DNA of 64,000 bases, taken from positions 180,416-244,415 of the forward strand of contig NZ_JAAAWN010000005.1 in the NCBI RefSeq assembly GCF_010500865.1, read 5' to 3'. Each line of letters opens with the position of its first letter. The stretch's first letter is position 1. This stretch comes from Alteromonas profundi (GTDB lineage: Bacteria; Pseudomonadota; Gammaproteobacteria; Enterobacterales; Alteromonadaceae). The translations under genes were made by a program, and so were the position numbers. The notes beneath the pieces were generated by a model. The model made no database searches. It had not been told where the DNA came from and saw only the letters and a program-made list of their open reading frames with translations. This document shows positions 55,639-64,000 of this stretch, in pieces.

Positions 55639-56439
55639 ATGAAGGCCATTGTTAAGGGGCTAACCGCAGTGTTATTTGTAATGATGGCGCCCCCTTCTTG
55701 GGGACAAACATTACATACTCCTTTTAGTGAATTATTAGCTTCGCATGTTAAACCTACTGACGATGGTTTTAGTACGCAAGTAGACTATAGTGGTTTAGCA
55801 CTGGAAAAAGTGAAACTCGATCAATACCTTTCCTCGTTAGCCGCTATTGATAAAGATGAATTCGATGAATGGAGTCAGCCCAAGCAGCTAGCATTTTTGA
55901 TTAATGCCTATAATGGCTATACCTTGGCGCTTATTCTTGAACACTATGGTGAAATTGAGTCGATAAGAGATATAGGTGGTTTCTTTTCATCGCCTTGGAA
56001 GCAAAAGATTGCCCCGTTATTGGGTGAAATCTATACCTTAGATGACATTGAGCATACGCTTATTCGTAAAGATGATAGGTATAACGAACCACGCATTCAT
56101 TTTGCAGTGAACTGTGCCAGCGTAGGGTGTCCTTCATTAAGACAAGAAGCGTATACCGAAGATGCGCTAGAGTCGCAACTCGATGAACAAACCCGTCTTT
56201 TTTTGGCCGATCAAAGCCGCAACGACATCACTGATAAGGTGCTGTATCTATCAAAGATATTCGACTGGTATCACGAAGATTTTGAGAAAGGCTTCCAAGG
56301 AGCACACAGTGTTCAAGCATTTATTGCTTTATATGCTAATACTTTGTCGCTAACGCCTTTACAGGTTAAAAAGCTCGCAAACGACGCTTTTGAAGTGAAA
56401 TATACTGAGTATAACTGGGCGTTAAATGACACTAAGTAA
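55639..56439 (+). CDS. DUF547-domain periplasmic protein
   Basis: 266 residues with a signal peptide (about 1-24, ends PSWGQ). DUF547 is recognisable by LAFLINAYNGYTL and HFAVNCASVGCPSLR, with a conserved Cys pair. Function of the domain is unknown. I chose the ATG at 55639 (AGGTAACGCC upstream); a longer frame from 55480 or 55501 has a positively charged leader and is less likely. It overlaps the ABC substrate-binding gene by 14 bases, so it belongs to the same operon. Confidence 0.85.
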   Translation: MKAIVKGLTAVLFVMMAPPSWGQTLHTPFSELLASHVKPTDDGFSTQVDYSGLALEKVKLDQYLSSLAAIDKDEFDEWSQPKQLAFLINAYNGYTLALILEHYGEIESIRDIGGFFSSPWKQKIAPLLGEIYTLDDIEHTLIRKDDRYNEPRIHFAVNCASVGCPSLRQEAYTEDALESQLDEQTRLFLADQSRNDITDKVLYLSKIFDWYHEDFEKGFQGAHSVQAFIALYANTLSLTPLQVKKLANDAFEVKYTEYNWALNDTK

Positions 56440-57616
56440 TTCAGCGCAGGCGATATTGAAATATATACTGGTATCGCTGCATTTGCTTATGTTTAGCGTA
56501 ATAGCACAAGCTGAGGTTGTGCAGTTTCACGCATGGGGGGGCAGTGCCCAGGTAAACGGTTATTTGCAATGGGTAAGTGAGCAACTGCAAAAAGAGTACG
56601 GAATTACGCTTCACCATGTAAAGTTAGCGGATACGAGCGACGCAGTATCGCGTGTACTTGCTGAGAAAGCTGCAGGTAACCATACTAACGGCAGCGTTGA
56701 CTTGATATGGGTTAATGGCGAAAACTTTGCTGCGATGAAACAGCATCAATTACTGTTGCCAAACTGGGTATCGTCAATTCCCAATTTTACCCTTACCAAT
56801 GCGCAAAAGAACCCCGCAATGGTTACCGATTTTGGGATAGCGACAGAAGGCCAAGAAGCACCGTGGGGGAAAGCGTCTTTGGTGTTTTATCATAATAGTC
56901 GGTTATTGCCTACGCCACCTAGAAATGTACATCAGTTACTGCGTTTTTCTCGTGAAAACCCCGGACGATTTACGTATCCGGCCCCTACAGATTATTTGGG
57001 GGTGAGTTTTTTAAAGTATGTGTTAGTTGCGTTAAATAAACAGCATAGAGCGCTACTATATAAACCTGTGACAGAGCGCGCCTTCAAAACGGTTAGTGCG
57101 GCCCTGTGGCGCTATCTTGATGCGTTGCATCCAACAATGTGGCAACAAGGGACGCATATGGTTCGCCAAGCTTCGGCGCTTCAGCGGCTAATGGACAGCG
57201 AGGTTTTATGGCTTTCGTTTTCTTTTACGGCAGCAGAAATACCCAGTGCGGTCTCGCGTTTCGACTTGCCTCGTTCTACACGCACTTATGCAATGGACGA
57301 AGGCAGTTTAGCTAACGTGCATTTTCTCGGTATTCCGTATAATGCGGCTCACCGGACATCTGCGTTAACAGTGGTGAACTTCTTACTTTCTCCTAAAGCG
57401 CAAGCTAAAAAACAGCAACTTGCGGTGTGGGGGGATGCCACTGTGCTTGATATGTCGTTACTAAGTGAGCGACAAAAGGAATGGTTTAACACCCAACAAA
57501 CACATCCATCTGCACTTTCAACAAGCACGGCCGTACCGCTGTTTGCAGAACCTCACGCTAGTTGGACGGATACATTGCGAGATGCTTGGTTTAAGCGCTA
57601 TGGGGAGCGATTATGA
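56426..57616 (+). CDS. ynjB: YnjB-like ABC transporter substrate-binding protein
   Basis: 396-residue periplasmic solute-binding protein close in layout to E. coli YnjB. Signal peptide 1-28 (ends QAEVV); HAWGGSAQVNGYLQWV is the typical mature start. It is thought to bind an organic or thiol-containing solute; the substrate of Ynj transporters is still unknown. It overlaps the DUF547 gene and the permease (ATGA overlap), so translation is coupled. Confidence 0.88.
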   Translation: MTLSNSAQAILKYILVSLHLLMFSVIAQAEVVQFHAWGGSAQVNGYLQWVSEQLQKEYGITLHHVKLADTSDAVSRVLAEKAAGNHTNGSVDLIWVNGENFAAMKQHQLLLPNWVSSIPNFTLTNAQKNPAMVTDFGIATEGQEAPWGKASLVFYHNSRLLPTPPRNVHQLLRFSRENPGRFTYPAPTDYLGVSFLKYVLVALNKQHRALLYKPVTERAFKTVSAALWRYLDALHPTMWQQGTHMVRQASALQRLMDSEVLWLSFSFTAAEIPSAVSRFDLPRSTRTYAMDEGSLANVHFLGIPYNAAHRTSALTVVNFLLSPKAQAKKQQLAVWGDATVLDMSLLSERQKEWFNTQQTHPSALSTSTAVPLFAEPHASWTDTLRDAWFKRYGERL

Positions 57617-59382
57617 TTACTGGTTTTCAACGTTTCACGTTGATAGCGCGGATAGCCTTTGTGGCTGTTTTAAGCATTCCGGTTTTGGCCGGCGTAGTGG
57701 GGGTTTTGTTTCCGGCATTTGGTTACTTTCCCGCTTTGGGCAGTGACAGCTTCAATGCTACAGGCTTTGCCCAATTGTTCGCCGTGGATGGCATCGGTGT
57801 CATGATAGGGCTATCGTTATTAACTGGCGTTAGTGCCACTTTGCTTGCAACCCTCGGGGCCCTGTCTTTATTGGCTGTGTTTTACCAGTCGCGTTACTTA
57901 CAGAAAATTCAGCGTTTGTTTAGCCCGCTATTGGTTCTCCCTCATGCTGGGGTGGCTATTGCTTTGTTATTTATATTATCGCCCTCTGGGTTAGTGGCGC
58001 GTATGGTCGATGTTTTGGGCCTAACACACAGCAGTGGCGTGACTAATATTTATTGGTTTTTTCCTTACGATAATTACGGGATCGCGATCACCTTAGGGCT
58101 GGCGCTAAAAGAACTTCCGTTTATTTTACTTATTGCATTAGGCGTACTATCGCAGCCGCAAATCGCCCGTAAAGTGCACGGCTATTATCAAAGTGCAAGC
58201 GCCCTTGGGTATTCGCCCTCAACTATTTTCTGTAAAACCGTGTTACCCCTACTTTATCCGCAAATACGCCTACCTTTGTTAGCAGTGTTAGCTTTTGCTA
58301 CTGCAAACGTTGAAATTCCCCTATTACTTGGTAGTAATTATCCGCCGACGTTAAGCGTTGCCGTGGTTCAGTGGTTTAACCATGTAGACTTGTCTATGCG
58401 ATTTATGGGCAGCGCCGCGGCAGTTGTACAGTTATTGGTTACGGTATTTGCGTTGTTGATTTGGTTTGTGAGTGAGCAGGGGATTTATCGATGCCGTCAC
58501 CTAATATACCTTTCAGGTGAATCGTATATTCGTAGGGGAATACTAAAAACCTTCGCCTATAGCTTGTGTGGTCTCTATGGCGCAATGAGTTTAGCCGTGG
58601 TTTATGCAGTGCTGCTGTGGTCGTTTGCAACTTATTGGACATTTCCAAATTTGTTGCCAGATGGCATCACTACCCTGCATTGGCAGACCGCATGGCGCGG
58701 TGTGGCGCCAGCATTGGGGAATACGCTACTGCTCGGGATTATCGTGAGCGCAGTCGCGCTTATTATGACAGTCATGACATTAGAGTCTGAAACGGTACAA
58801 ATAGAATCGCGCTGGCTACCCATGAATAACCGTTTCTTTGTTGTTGTACTCTTCTTACCCCTGTTAGTGCCAGGGGTCGCCTTTTTATATGGTTTGGTGT
58901 GGTTTCAGCAACGTTTCTTCCCTCAAGGGGAATGGGGGCCACTGTTTGTTACTCATCTCGTGTATGTATTGCCCTATGTGTTTATTTCCCTAGCGGTGGC
59001 TTATCGCAAGCTTGATGCGAGATATATTCAAGTGGCGTATGGTATGGGGAAGACGCCTTGGCAAGTGTTTAGAGCAATTAAGTTACCTATGCTCTTTAAC
59101 CCCTTATTAGTGGCGTTTGCCTTAGGTCTTGCAATCAGCTTTAGCCAATATTTACCTACGCTACTGAGTACCGGGGGGCGCATACCTACTATTACCACAG
59201 AAGCGGTAGCGCTAGCATCCGGTAGCAGTTATCGACTGACTGCTGTTTATGTGGTGCTCCAGGCAATATTACCTTGGCTGGGTTTCCTCCTTGCGTGGTG
59301 GCTTCCCAAGCGCTTTTTTAACCCCAGCACACAAGCTAACTCTGTAATAGGAAACCCGGTATATGACACTAAAGCTGGATAA
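57613..59382 (+). CDS. ynjC: YnjC-like ABC transporter permease
   Basis: 589-residue permease made of two fused six-helix units, each with an EAA-type cytoplasmic loop for contact with the ATPase. Similar to E. coli YnjC, a little longer. Its start overlaps the YnjB-like stop by 4 bases and its end overlaps the ATPase start by 20 bases. One polypeptide supplies both membrane halves. Confidence 0.88.
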   Translation: MITGFQRFTLIARIAFVAVLSIPVLAGVVGVLFPAFGYFPALGSDSFNATGFAQLFAVDGIGVMIGLSLLTGVSATLLATLGALSLLAVFYQSRYLQKIQRLFSPLLVLPHAGVAIALLFILSPSGLVARMVDVLGLTHSSGVTNIYWFFPYDNYGIAITLGLALKELPFILLIALGVLSQPQIARKVHGYYQSASALGYSPSTIFCKTVLPLLYPQIRLPLLAVLAFATANVEIPLLLGSNYPPTLSVAVVQWFNHVDLSMRFMGSAAAVVQLLVTVFALLIWFVSEQGIYRCRHLIYLSGESYIRRGILKTFAYSLCGLYGAMSLAVVYAVLLWSFATYWTFPNLLPDGITTLHWQTAWRGVAPALGNTLLLGIIVSAVALIMTVMTLESETVQIESRWLPMNNRFFVVVLFLPLLVPGVAFLYGLVWFQQRFFPQGEWGPLFVTHLVYVLPYVFISLAVAYRKLDARYIQVAYGMGKTPWQVFRAIKLPMLFNPLLVAFALGLAISFSQYLPTLLSTGGRIPTITTEAVALASGSSYRLTAVYVVLQAILPWLGFLLAWWLPKRFFNPSTQANSVIGNPVYDTKAG

Positions 59383-60013
59383 TTTGGCAATTTACAACAA
59401 AAATAGCGCCGGCAAACGCCCTTTACTTGAAGTGAATGTTGAGATTAAGGCGGGCGAAGTTGTGTCTATTATGGGGCCAAGTGGGTCGGGGAAATCGAGC
59501 CTACTTAATGCCATTGCAGGGCAACTGCGCGAACCTTTTAAGCAAACTGGGTGTATTTATTTAAATACCGCCCTTATTGATGACTTACCCCCATATAAGC
59601 GAAAAATAGGCGTGCTGTATCAAGACCCTTTGTTGTTTGAACACATGAACGTTGGAGAAAATATTGCCTTTGCCATGGTGCAAAATAAGCAAATAGCGGC
59701 CAGTCAGCGTCAAACGCGTATCGCCGCTATGCTTGAATCGGTAGGGTTAGCAGATATGGCGACAAGGCCTGTACATAGTTTGTCCGGCGGCCAACAAGCG
59801 CGTGTTGCTTTATTGCGAACACTTGCTGCTTCGCCTAGTGCTGTTCTGCTTGATGAGCCTTTTAGTAAGTTAGACATTAATACTCGCGGCCAAATGCGAA
59901 AATGGGTATTTGAGCAATTGTTAAAGCGACAATTACCCACCTTAATGGTTACCCATGATAAACAAGACGCCATCGCTGCAGGTGGCCGAATAATAGAGTT
60001 GCCACCATGTTAG
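59363..60013 (+). CDS. ynjD: YnjD-like ABC transporter ATPase
   Basis: 216-residue ATPase with Walker A GPSGSGKSSLL, Q-loop in LYQDPLLFEH, signature LSGGQQARVALLR, Walker B AVLLDEPFSKLD and switch His in MVTHDKQD. All catalytic residues are present. It energises the YnjC-like permease. The start lies inside the permease gene, and the next gene overlaps its end by 7 bases. Confidence 0.92.
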   Translation: MTLKLDNLAIYNKNSAGKRPLLEVNVEIKAGEVVSIMGPSGSGKSSLLNAIAGQLREPFKQTGCIYLNTALIDDLPPYKRKIGVLYQDPLLFEHMNVGENIAFAMVQNKQIAASQRQTRIAAMLESVGLADMATRPVHSLSGGQQARVALLRTLAASPSAVLLDEPFSKLDINTRGQMRKWVFEQLLKRQLPTLMVTHDKQDAIAAGGRIIELPPC

Positions 60014-60645
60014 ACGCTAAAATTACCCCCCTTATTAAACCCTTATTAAAGCCCTTAGTTTCTTGGTTAGATAAAAACGCAATAACACCTAATCAAATCA
60101 CCGTATTAGGTTTTGTGATAGGGATGGCGGCCGTACCATTCATAATTTTGCAATGGTGGGGGATAGCACTGGCATGCATTATTGCAAACCGTATTTGTGA
60201 CGGCATAGATGGTGAGTTGGCGCGCTATCAACATAGCAGCAGTAGTGCGGGTGGTTTTCTCGATATTAGTCTAGATTTTCTTTTTTATGCGGCAATACCC
60301 ATGGCATTTGGCGTATCCGACCCCTTACATTGGGGAATACCTGCACTTGTGCTTATCTTTACCTTTGTAGGTACTGGCAGTAGTTTTCTTGCTTTTGCCA
60401 TAGCAGCAGAAAAGTACAAAATTAACCGTCCGCAGTTTGCCAATAAGAGTTTTTACTATATGCAGGGGTTAACGGAAGGCACGGAAACCATCGTTGTACT
60501 CATCGCGTTTTGCCTTTGGCCCGCCTATTTCGCACCCCTCGCATATTTTTTCGCCGCAGCGTGCGCGTTAACAGTCGGCACACGAATATTTTTTGGTTTT
60601 ACTACGCTTAGAACGTTAGAGCTTCGAAGCAGTGATAGCCCTTAG
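60007..60645 (+). CDS. ynjF: CDP-alcohol phosphatidyltransferase family protein (YnjF-like)
   Basis: 212-residue membrane enzyme. The full CDP-alcohol motif D-G-x2-A-R-x8-G-x3-D-x3-D is present (DGELARYQHSSSSAGGFLD). About six TM helices. It follows the ABC genes as YnjF follows YnjD in E. coli, though the YnjE sulfurtransferase in between is absent here. It would transfer a phosphatidyl group to an alcohol, but the acceptor is unknown. Overlap by 7 bases with the ATPase gene shows operon membership. Confidence 0.9.
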   Translation: MLDAKITPLIKPLLKPLVSWLDKNAITPNQITVLGFVIGMAAVPFIILQWWGIALACIIANRICDGIDGELARYQHSSSSAGGFLDISLDFLFYAAIPMAFGVSDPLHWGIPALVLIFTFVGTGSSFLAFAIAAEKYKINRPQFANKSFYYMQGLTEGTETIVVLIAFCLWPAYFAPLAYFFAAACALTVGTRIFFGFTTLRTLELRSSDSP

Positions 60646-60675
60646 CCTCGTTAATTATGTGTTGGAGGAGCGCCT

Positions 60676-61497
60676 ATGAATAATGAAGTAATTGTTAGGC
60701 TAGCGGTGTTTATTAGTATTTTTGCCGTCATGGCAATATGGGAGTTTCTACAGCCAGCAAGGGCCGCAAAGATTGGCCGCAATATCCGCTGGCGCAGTAA
60801 TTTCGCTATTGTGGTGATAGGTGCGCTAGTGTCCCGCATTGTGCTTCCTGGTGCTTTGGTGGGCGTTGCTTTGTGGGCCGAGAATGTAAATTTTGGGTTG
60901 TTTTATAGGCTATCGTTCCCCTTATGGGTTACAGTAACATTAAGTGTACTGCTGTTAGATATAGTGATTTATTGGCAACATCGTTGGTTCCATCGGATAC
61001 CTTTATTATGGTGCCTTCATAAGGTTCATCACGCGGATAGCCATGTAGACACATCCACCGGGCTGCGTTTTCACCCCATAGAAATTGTACTAAGCTTATT
61101 TATAAAAGCGTTTGCAGTGGCAGCGTTAGGGGTGCCAGCTATAGCCGTAGTGATATTTGAAGTGGCATTAAATGGGTTTGCTATATTTAATCACGCCAAT
61201 ATTCGTCTTCCTCGAAAATTGGATGATCTGGTAGGTAAAGTGCTAATAACCCAGCGTTTGCACCGTATACATCATAGTCAGCGGTGGCAGGAGTCCAATA
61301 CTAATTTTGGCTTTAGTGTGTCTTGGTGGGATAAATTATTCGGTAGCTATACTTATGAGGCCTCAAAAGACGATAATAAGATACTAATAGGCCAAAAAGA
61401 TTACCCCGCAACAGCGGGGAATGCGTCATTGCTTACCCTGCTTAGTTTGCCGTTTCATAAAAGTAAAAAAAACAAGAGTAAGCCGATACCCAAATAA
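60676..61497 (+). CDS. sterol desaturase / fatty acid hydroxylase family protein
   Basis: 273-residue membrane di-iron enzyme. The His clusters HRWFH, HKVHH and HRIHH are all present, with NH of FNHANI as a possible fourth ligand site. About four TM helices. Bacterial members hydroxylate or desaturate lipids. GGAGGAG lies 8 bases before the ATG. It starts 30 bases after the phosphatidyltransferase and is probably the last gene of the cluster. Confidence 0.9.
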   Translation: MNNEVIVRLAVFISIFAVMAIWEFLQPARAAKIGRNIRWRSNFAIVVIGALVSRIVLPGALVGVALWAENVNFGLFYRLSFPLWVTVTLSVLLLDIVIYWQHRWFHRIPLLWCLHKVHHADSHVDTSTGLRFHPIEIVLSLFIKAFAVAALGVPAIAVVIFEVALNGFAIFNHANIRLPRKLDDLVGKVLITQRLHRIHHSQRWQESNTNFGFSVSWWDKLFGSYTYEASKDDNKILIGQKDYPATAGNASLLTLLSLPFHKSKKNKSKPIPK

Positions 61498-61647
61498 GAA
61501 AAAAGCACGCAGGAGCTTTGTAGTACACAGAGAGATTCCGCTTAGACCGGTTTTTGAAAATGTTAGGGCTTTTAACCCTTATTGGATACAAAAGAGGCGT
61601 TTCGCAGAAGATAGGTTCGAATATTTGTTTTGTCTTATCGCGTTTCG

Positions 61648-63186
61648 ATGAAAATAGTACGAAATAATAAAGGCTACATTTTGCTGAAAAGGGATGTTGT
61701 TGCACAATTTAAAAACCTGCCAGTGAGCATGTTGTTTAAGTGTGAAGGTGACGCCAAAGTCTATGCGAGTCGCACGTTTATCCACCTATGGGGAGATAAC
61801 TTCGAAACTGATGTTAGCTTATCCTCACTCGTCTTTTTTGACCCAGTGACAAAGTTACGGCTTGAGGGAGATGCTTGCCCGATACATATTGCAGAAAAAG
61901 GCGGACATTTCAGTCAATGGGCTCAGCTGCAAATTGCGTCGCGAAGTACCCAATGTTTCTTAGAAAGCAGCGTGTTACAGATGGCGGGTAAACGTTGGGT
62001 GCTTATTGCGGTTAAAACCGTGCAGAGTACTTTGGTATTAGGTGGTGATGATATGGCACCGGTAAGTAGGCATATCACTTTTAACCGACTGATGGCTAAA
62101 TTCGCATCTCAACTTATCAATACAACAAAAGACAAAAAAGATCGTATATTCGACGAATGCTTGGCAGCCTACGGTTCATTTTGCAATGTTGATCGATGCT
62201 ATCTATTTGAACTGTCAGAGGGACGCCAATTTGCCTCTAATACCCACGAATGGGTAGCGGCAGGGGTGAGCCCTCATAAAGATGAATTGCAAGACATGCC
62301 TATATCCGGGCTACCTTATTTGCGCAGAATACTAACCCAAAAGGGCGTGTTTCAAATAGATGATGTTGCACTTATGCCAAAAGAAGGGTGTGCAGAGAAA
62401 GAAGAGTTTGAACGCGAGAAAATACGTTCTGTACTTATAGTGGCACTGAAAAATGGCGATGATATATTCGGGTTTGTTGGCTGCGATATAATCGGAAGCC
62501 CTTATTATTGGCAAGAGCAGGATATTAGCTATCTTAAACGTATTGGCGCCATGTTAGCCAATACACTTAACCATATCCATAATAAACAGCAGCTTGAAAG
62601 CACCCAAGGAAAATTAATAAAGGCCAATGAAAAGCTTAAAAAATTGGCGCATATTGATGGCCTTACCCATATTGCCAATCGTCGATTATTCGATGAAACA
62701 TTGACCCGCGACTGTGCAAGGCATTGGAAGAATTCAACCTCGTTAAGTTTGTTGCTACTTGATGTAGATTTTTTCAAACTGTTTAATGACGAGTATGGAC
62801 ACGTGTGCGGCGATAATGCTTTAAAAGCGGTTGCTAAGGTATTAGAAGCGAGTTGTATAGGCAATGAAGACCTTGTCGCTCGCTATGGCGGCGAAGAGTT
62901 TGCCGTTATTTTGCCGGGCGCTACACACGCTATCGCTCATCAGGTTGCACAGCGGATCCAATCTAATATACATGCTAGGCAAATTACATTTACATCGGCG
63001 CCTCATAATCAGCGACTGTCCGTAAGTATTGGCGTTGCAAGTTTAGAAAGCCCAAATAAGCTAACCCCGGTTAGGTTAATAAAGCGGGCAGACAGTGCGT
63101 TATATCTGGCCAAATCCGCGGGACGCAATTGCATTCGTTTTTGGCATGATATGCCGCAAAGCAGTTCATCCAATCCCCCACAATAG
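61648..63186 (+). CDS. GAF-GGDEF diguanylate cyclase
   Basis: 512-residue c-di-GMP synthase. An N-terminal region (1-120) of unclear fold is followed by a GAF-like sensor (about 145-310) and a GGDEF domain (about 345-500). The active site is GGEEF in ARYGGEEFAVI, so it is likely active; LDVDFFKLFND and GHVCGDNALKAVA are also typical. The I-site Arg expected 9 residues before GGEEF is a Gly, so product inhibition is probably weak. I chose the ATG at 61648; a TTG six codons upstream is possible. It is monocistronic. Confidence 0.9.
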   Translation: MKIVRNNKGYILLKRDVVAQFKNLPVSMLFKCEGDAKVYASRTFIHLWGDNFETDVSLSSLVFFDPVTKLRLEGDACPIHIAEKGGHFSQWAQLQIASRSTQCFLESSVLQMAGKRWVLIAVKTVQSTLVLGGDDMAPVSRHITFNRLMAKFASQLINTTKDKKDRIFDECLAAYGSFCNVDRCYLFELSEGRQFASNTHEWVAAGVSPHKDELQDMPISGLPYLRRILTQKGVFQIDDVALMPKEGCAEKEEFEREKIRSVLIVALKNGDDIFGFVGCDIIGSPYYWQEQDISYLKRIGAMLANTLNHIHNKQQLESTQGKLIKANEKLKKLAHIDGLTHIANRRLFDETLTRDCARHWKNSTSLSLLLLDVDFFKLFNDEYGHVCGDNALKAVAKVLEASCIGNEDLVARYGGEEFAVILPGATHAIAHQVAQRIQSNIHARQITFTSAPHNQRLSVSIGVASLESPNKLTPVRLIKRADSALYLAKSAGRNCIRFWHDMPQSSSSNPPQ

Positions 63187-63324
63187 CTTACACCTATCTA
63201 ACTTAATCTCAAATGCCCCATATAGTATGTTAGTTTTTTCTAGGAGGTCGTTTTTTATACTTAATGATTCTTACTTTGCATCCCCCGCTTAAGAAATACT
63301 CCATTTAATTATAAATTAAATTGA

Positions 63325-63687
63325 ATTAAGTATTCTAAAACACTAAGTGCTACCACCGCGTTTTTCTCATTACTTTCTTTTTCTGTTGTTTTTGCAGATC
63401 AGCAAACGACAGTAGAGTAAGAAAGCGTTGAGCAAGCCGATATAAGTGAAAACATTAATCAAGATTTTGGTGTTATAACTGTATATGGGCGCCACAACCG
63501 GCTTATTTTAGAGTCGGGCACGGCGATAAAGTCGAATATGACACTGATGGAAACGCCCGCGGCTGTTCTGGTTGTGGATAGCACCTTATTAAAAGAGCAG
63601 GGCGCGAGAACGTTACAAAACAGTATTCGCAACATTAGTGGTTTAAGCCAAGACAGAAATAACTATGGGGTAAAACTAAAAAACTAA
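63325..63687 (+). pseudogene. decayed N-terminal stub of a TonB-dependent siderophore receptor
   Basis: One frame reads as a signal peptide (KYSKTLSATTAFFSLLSFS), then TVE, an in-frame TAA at 63418, and then a plug domain with ITVYGRH, METPAAVLVVD and LQNSIRNISGLSQDRNNYG before two stops at 63685. The normal receptor would be 700-800 residues, so this is only the first ~120. The first codon is ATT, not a proper start, so the start, a mid-signal codon and the whole barrel are lost. Downstream is a REP-associated transposase and its repeats, so an insertion or deletion probably removed the rest. Confidence 0.8.
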
Positions 63688-63690
63688 TAA

Positions 63691-63785
63691 GACAGGCATA
63701 GCATGAGGGAACTAATCAAGGAACTAATCAAGACAGGCATAGTTAACTTATTGTGACAGGCATAAAACATATTAAGACAGGCACA
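63691..63785 (+). repeat. four GACAGGCA(T/C)A repeats and a tandem 12-mer
   Basis: GACAGGCATA is at 63691, 63732 and 63755, with GACAGGCACA at 63776. A tandem pair of GGAACTAATCAA lies at 63708-63731. They lie just upstream of a Y1 transposase gene, the usual setting for REP-type sequences mobilised by such proteins. Confidence 0.8.
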
Positions 63786-63878
63786 AAGCACGGCGCCAAA
63801 ACTGTACTTCAGTACACTTTCTTTAACCTTGTTAGCTATTCACACTGTTAAAGGAGTAAATTAACGTTTGAACGCCCC

Positions 63879-64000
63879 ATGCCTAAAGCCAGAAAGTCGC
63901 AAATTAGTTTATTGGATACACCGTATTATCACTGCGTTTCGCGCTGTGTACGCCGCGCGTTTTTATGTGGTGAGGAAAACGGTAAAAGCTTTGAGCATCG
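63879..64000 (+). CDS. REP-associated tyrosine transposase (IS200-like, Y1/HUH), 3' end outside window
   Basis: The first 40 codons are in the window and start [19 protein letters not shown], then [18 protein letters not shown]. This is the typical N-terminus of the RAYT-type transposases common in Alteromonas, Shewanella and Vibrio; the catalytic HUH and Tyr are beyond the edge. AAGGAG lies 22 bases upstream of ATG. Single-copy RAYTs act on REP-like palindromes instead of moving as a full IS. Confidence 0.8.
   Translation, partial: MPKARKSQISLLDTPYYHCVSRCVRRAFLCGEENGKSFEH

Noticed and set aside
63691..63785. CRISPR array
   Set aside because: Repeats are only 10 bases with uneven spacing (41, 23, 21) and no cas genes; REP-type repeats fit better.

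Overview
The window looks like a chromosome segment from a marine gammaproteobacterium of the order Alteromonadales, closest in style to Alteromonas or Glaciecola. This rests on the rimP-nusA-infB-rbfA-truB-rpsO block with sequences close to the E. coli proteins, the abundance of TonB-dependent receptors, the GlyGly-CTERM nuclease, the MHYT and HD-GYP signalling genes and the moderate G+C. No taxonomic search could be run, so the genus is an inference.

Layout. 1-4.8 kb: a left-truncated NCS1-family permease paired with a polyol (mannitol-type) dehydrogenase, then an odd hairpin in a terminator, a LysR regulator and a MaoC-like hydratase. 4.8-9.7 kb: an entericidin-like lipoprotein, an MscS channel, a large TonB-dependent receptor and pterin carbinolamine dehydratase. 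9.8-14.6 kb: two identical initiator tRNAs, a large MHYT-PAS-kinase-receiver-Hpt hybrid and an HD-GYP response regulator. 14.6-21.4 kb: a promoter-terminator bounded small transcript, then the translation/transcription operon rimP to rpsO. 21.5-27 kb: a coiled-coil membrane protein, a GNAT-nitrilase fusion, a TPR protein with a degenerate receiver domain, and a DsbA-like oxidoreductase.

27-36 kb is the most unusual region. A minus-strand operon encodes a PEP-CTERM protein, a 1.1-kb-residue secreted protein with thrombospondin-type repeats and a small periplasmic protein. Divergent from it is a three-gene plus-strand operon: a LuxI-like acyltransferase of the exosortase-associated type, an E1-like (ThiF/MoeB) adenylating enzyme and a nitroreductase-fold flavoprotein. 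A second PEP-CTERM gene follows. Both PEP-CTERM genes have sigma-54-like -24/-12 elements upstream. I read the three-gene operon as a candidate small-molecule pathway linked to the PEP-CTERM/exosortase surface system. This is the best candidate here for an undescribed system. No exosortase gene is in the window.

36-50.8 kb: a GlyGly-CTERM extracellular nuclease, ahpC and ahpF, a PepSY membrane protein pair, a cupin, an S41 peptidase lipoprotein, a small lipoprotein, a YgiQ radical SAM protein, an EVE protein and a DoxX-like membrane protein. 51-61.5 kb: a siderophore-type receptor, then a tightly packed cluster with a TVP38-flavoprotein fusion, DUF547, an YnjB/C/D-type ABC transporter, a CDP-alcohol phosphatidyltransferase (YnjF-like) and a fatty acid hydroxylase-type membrane enzyme. 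61.6-64 kb: a GAF-GGDEF diguanylate cyclase, a decayed N-terminal stub of a TonB-dependent receptor, a set of GACAGGCA repeats and the start of a REP-associated (Y1/HUH) transposase cut by the window edge.
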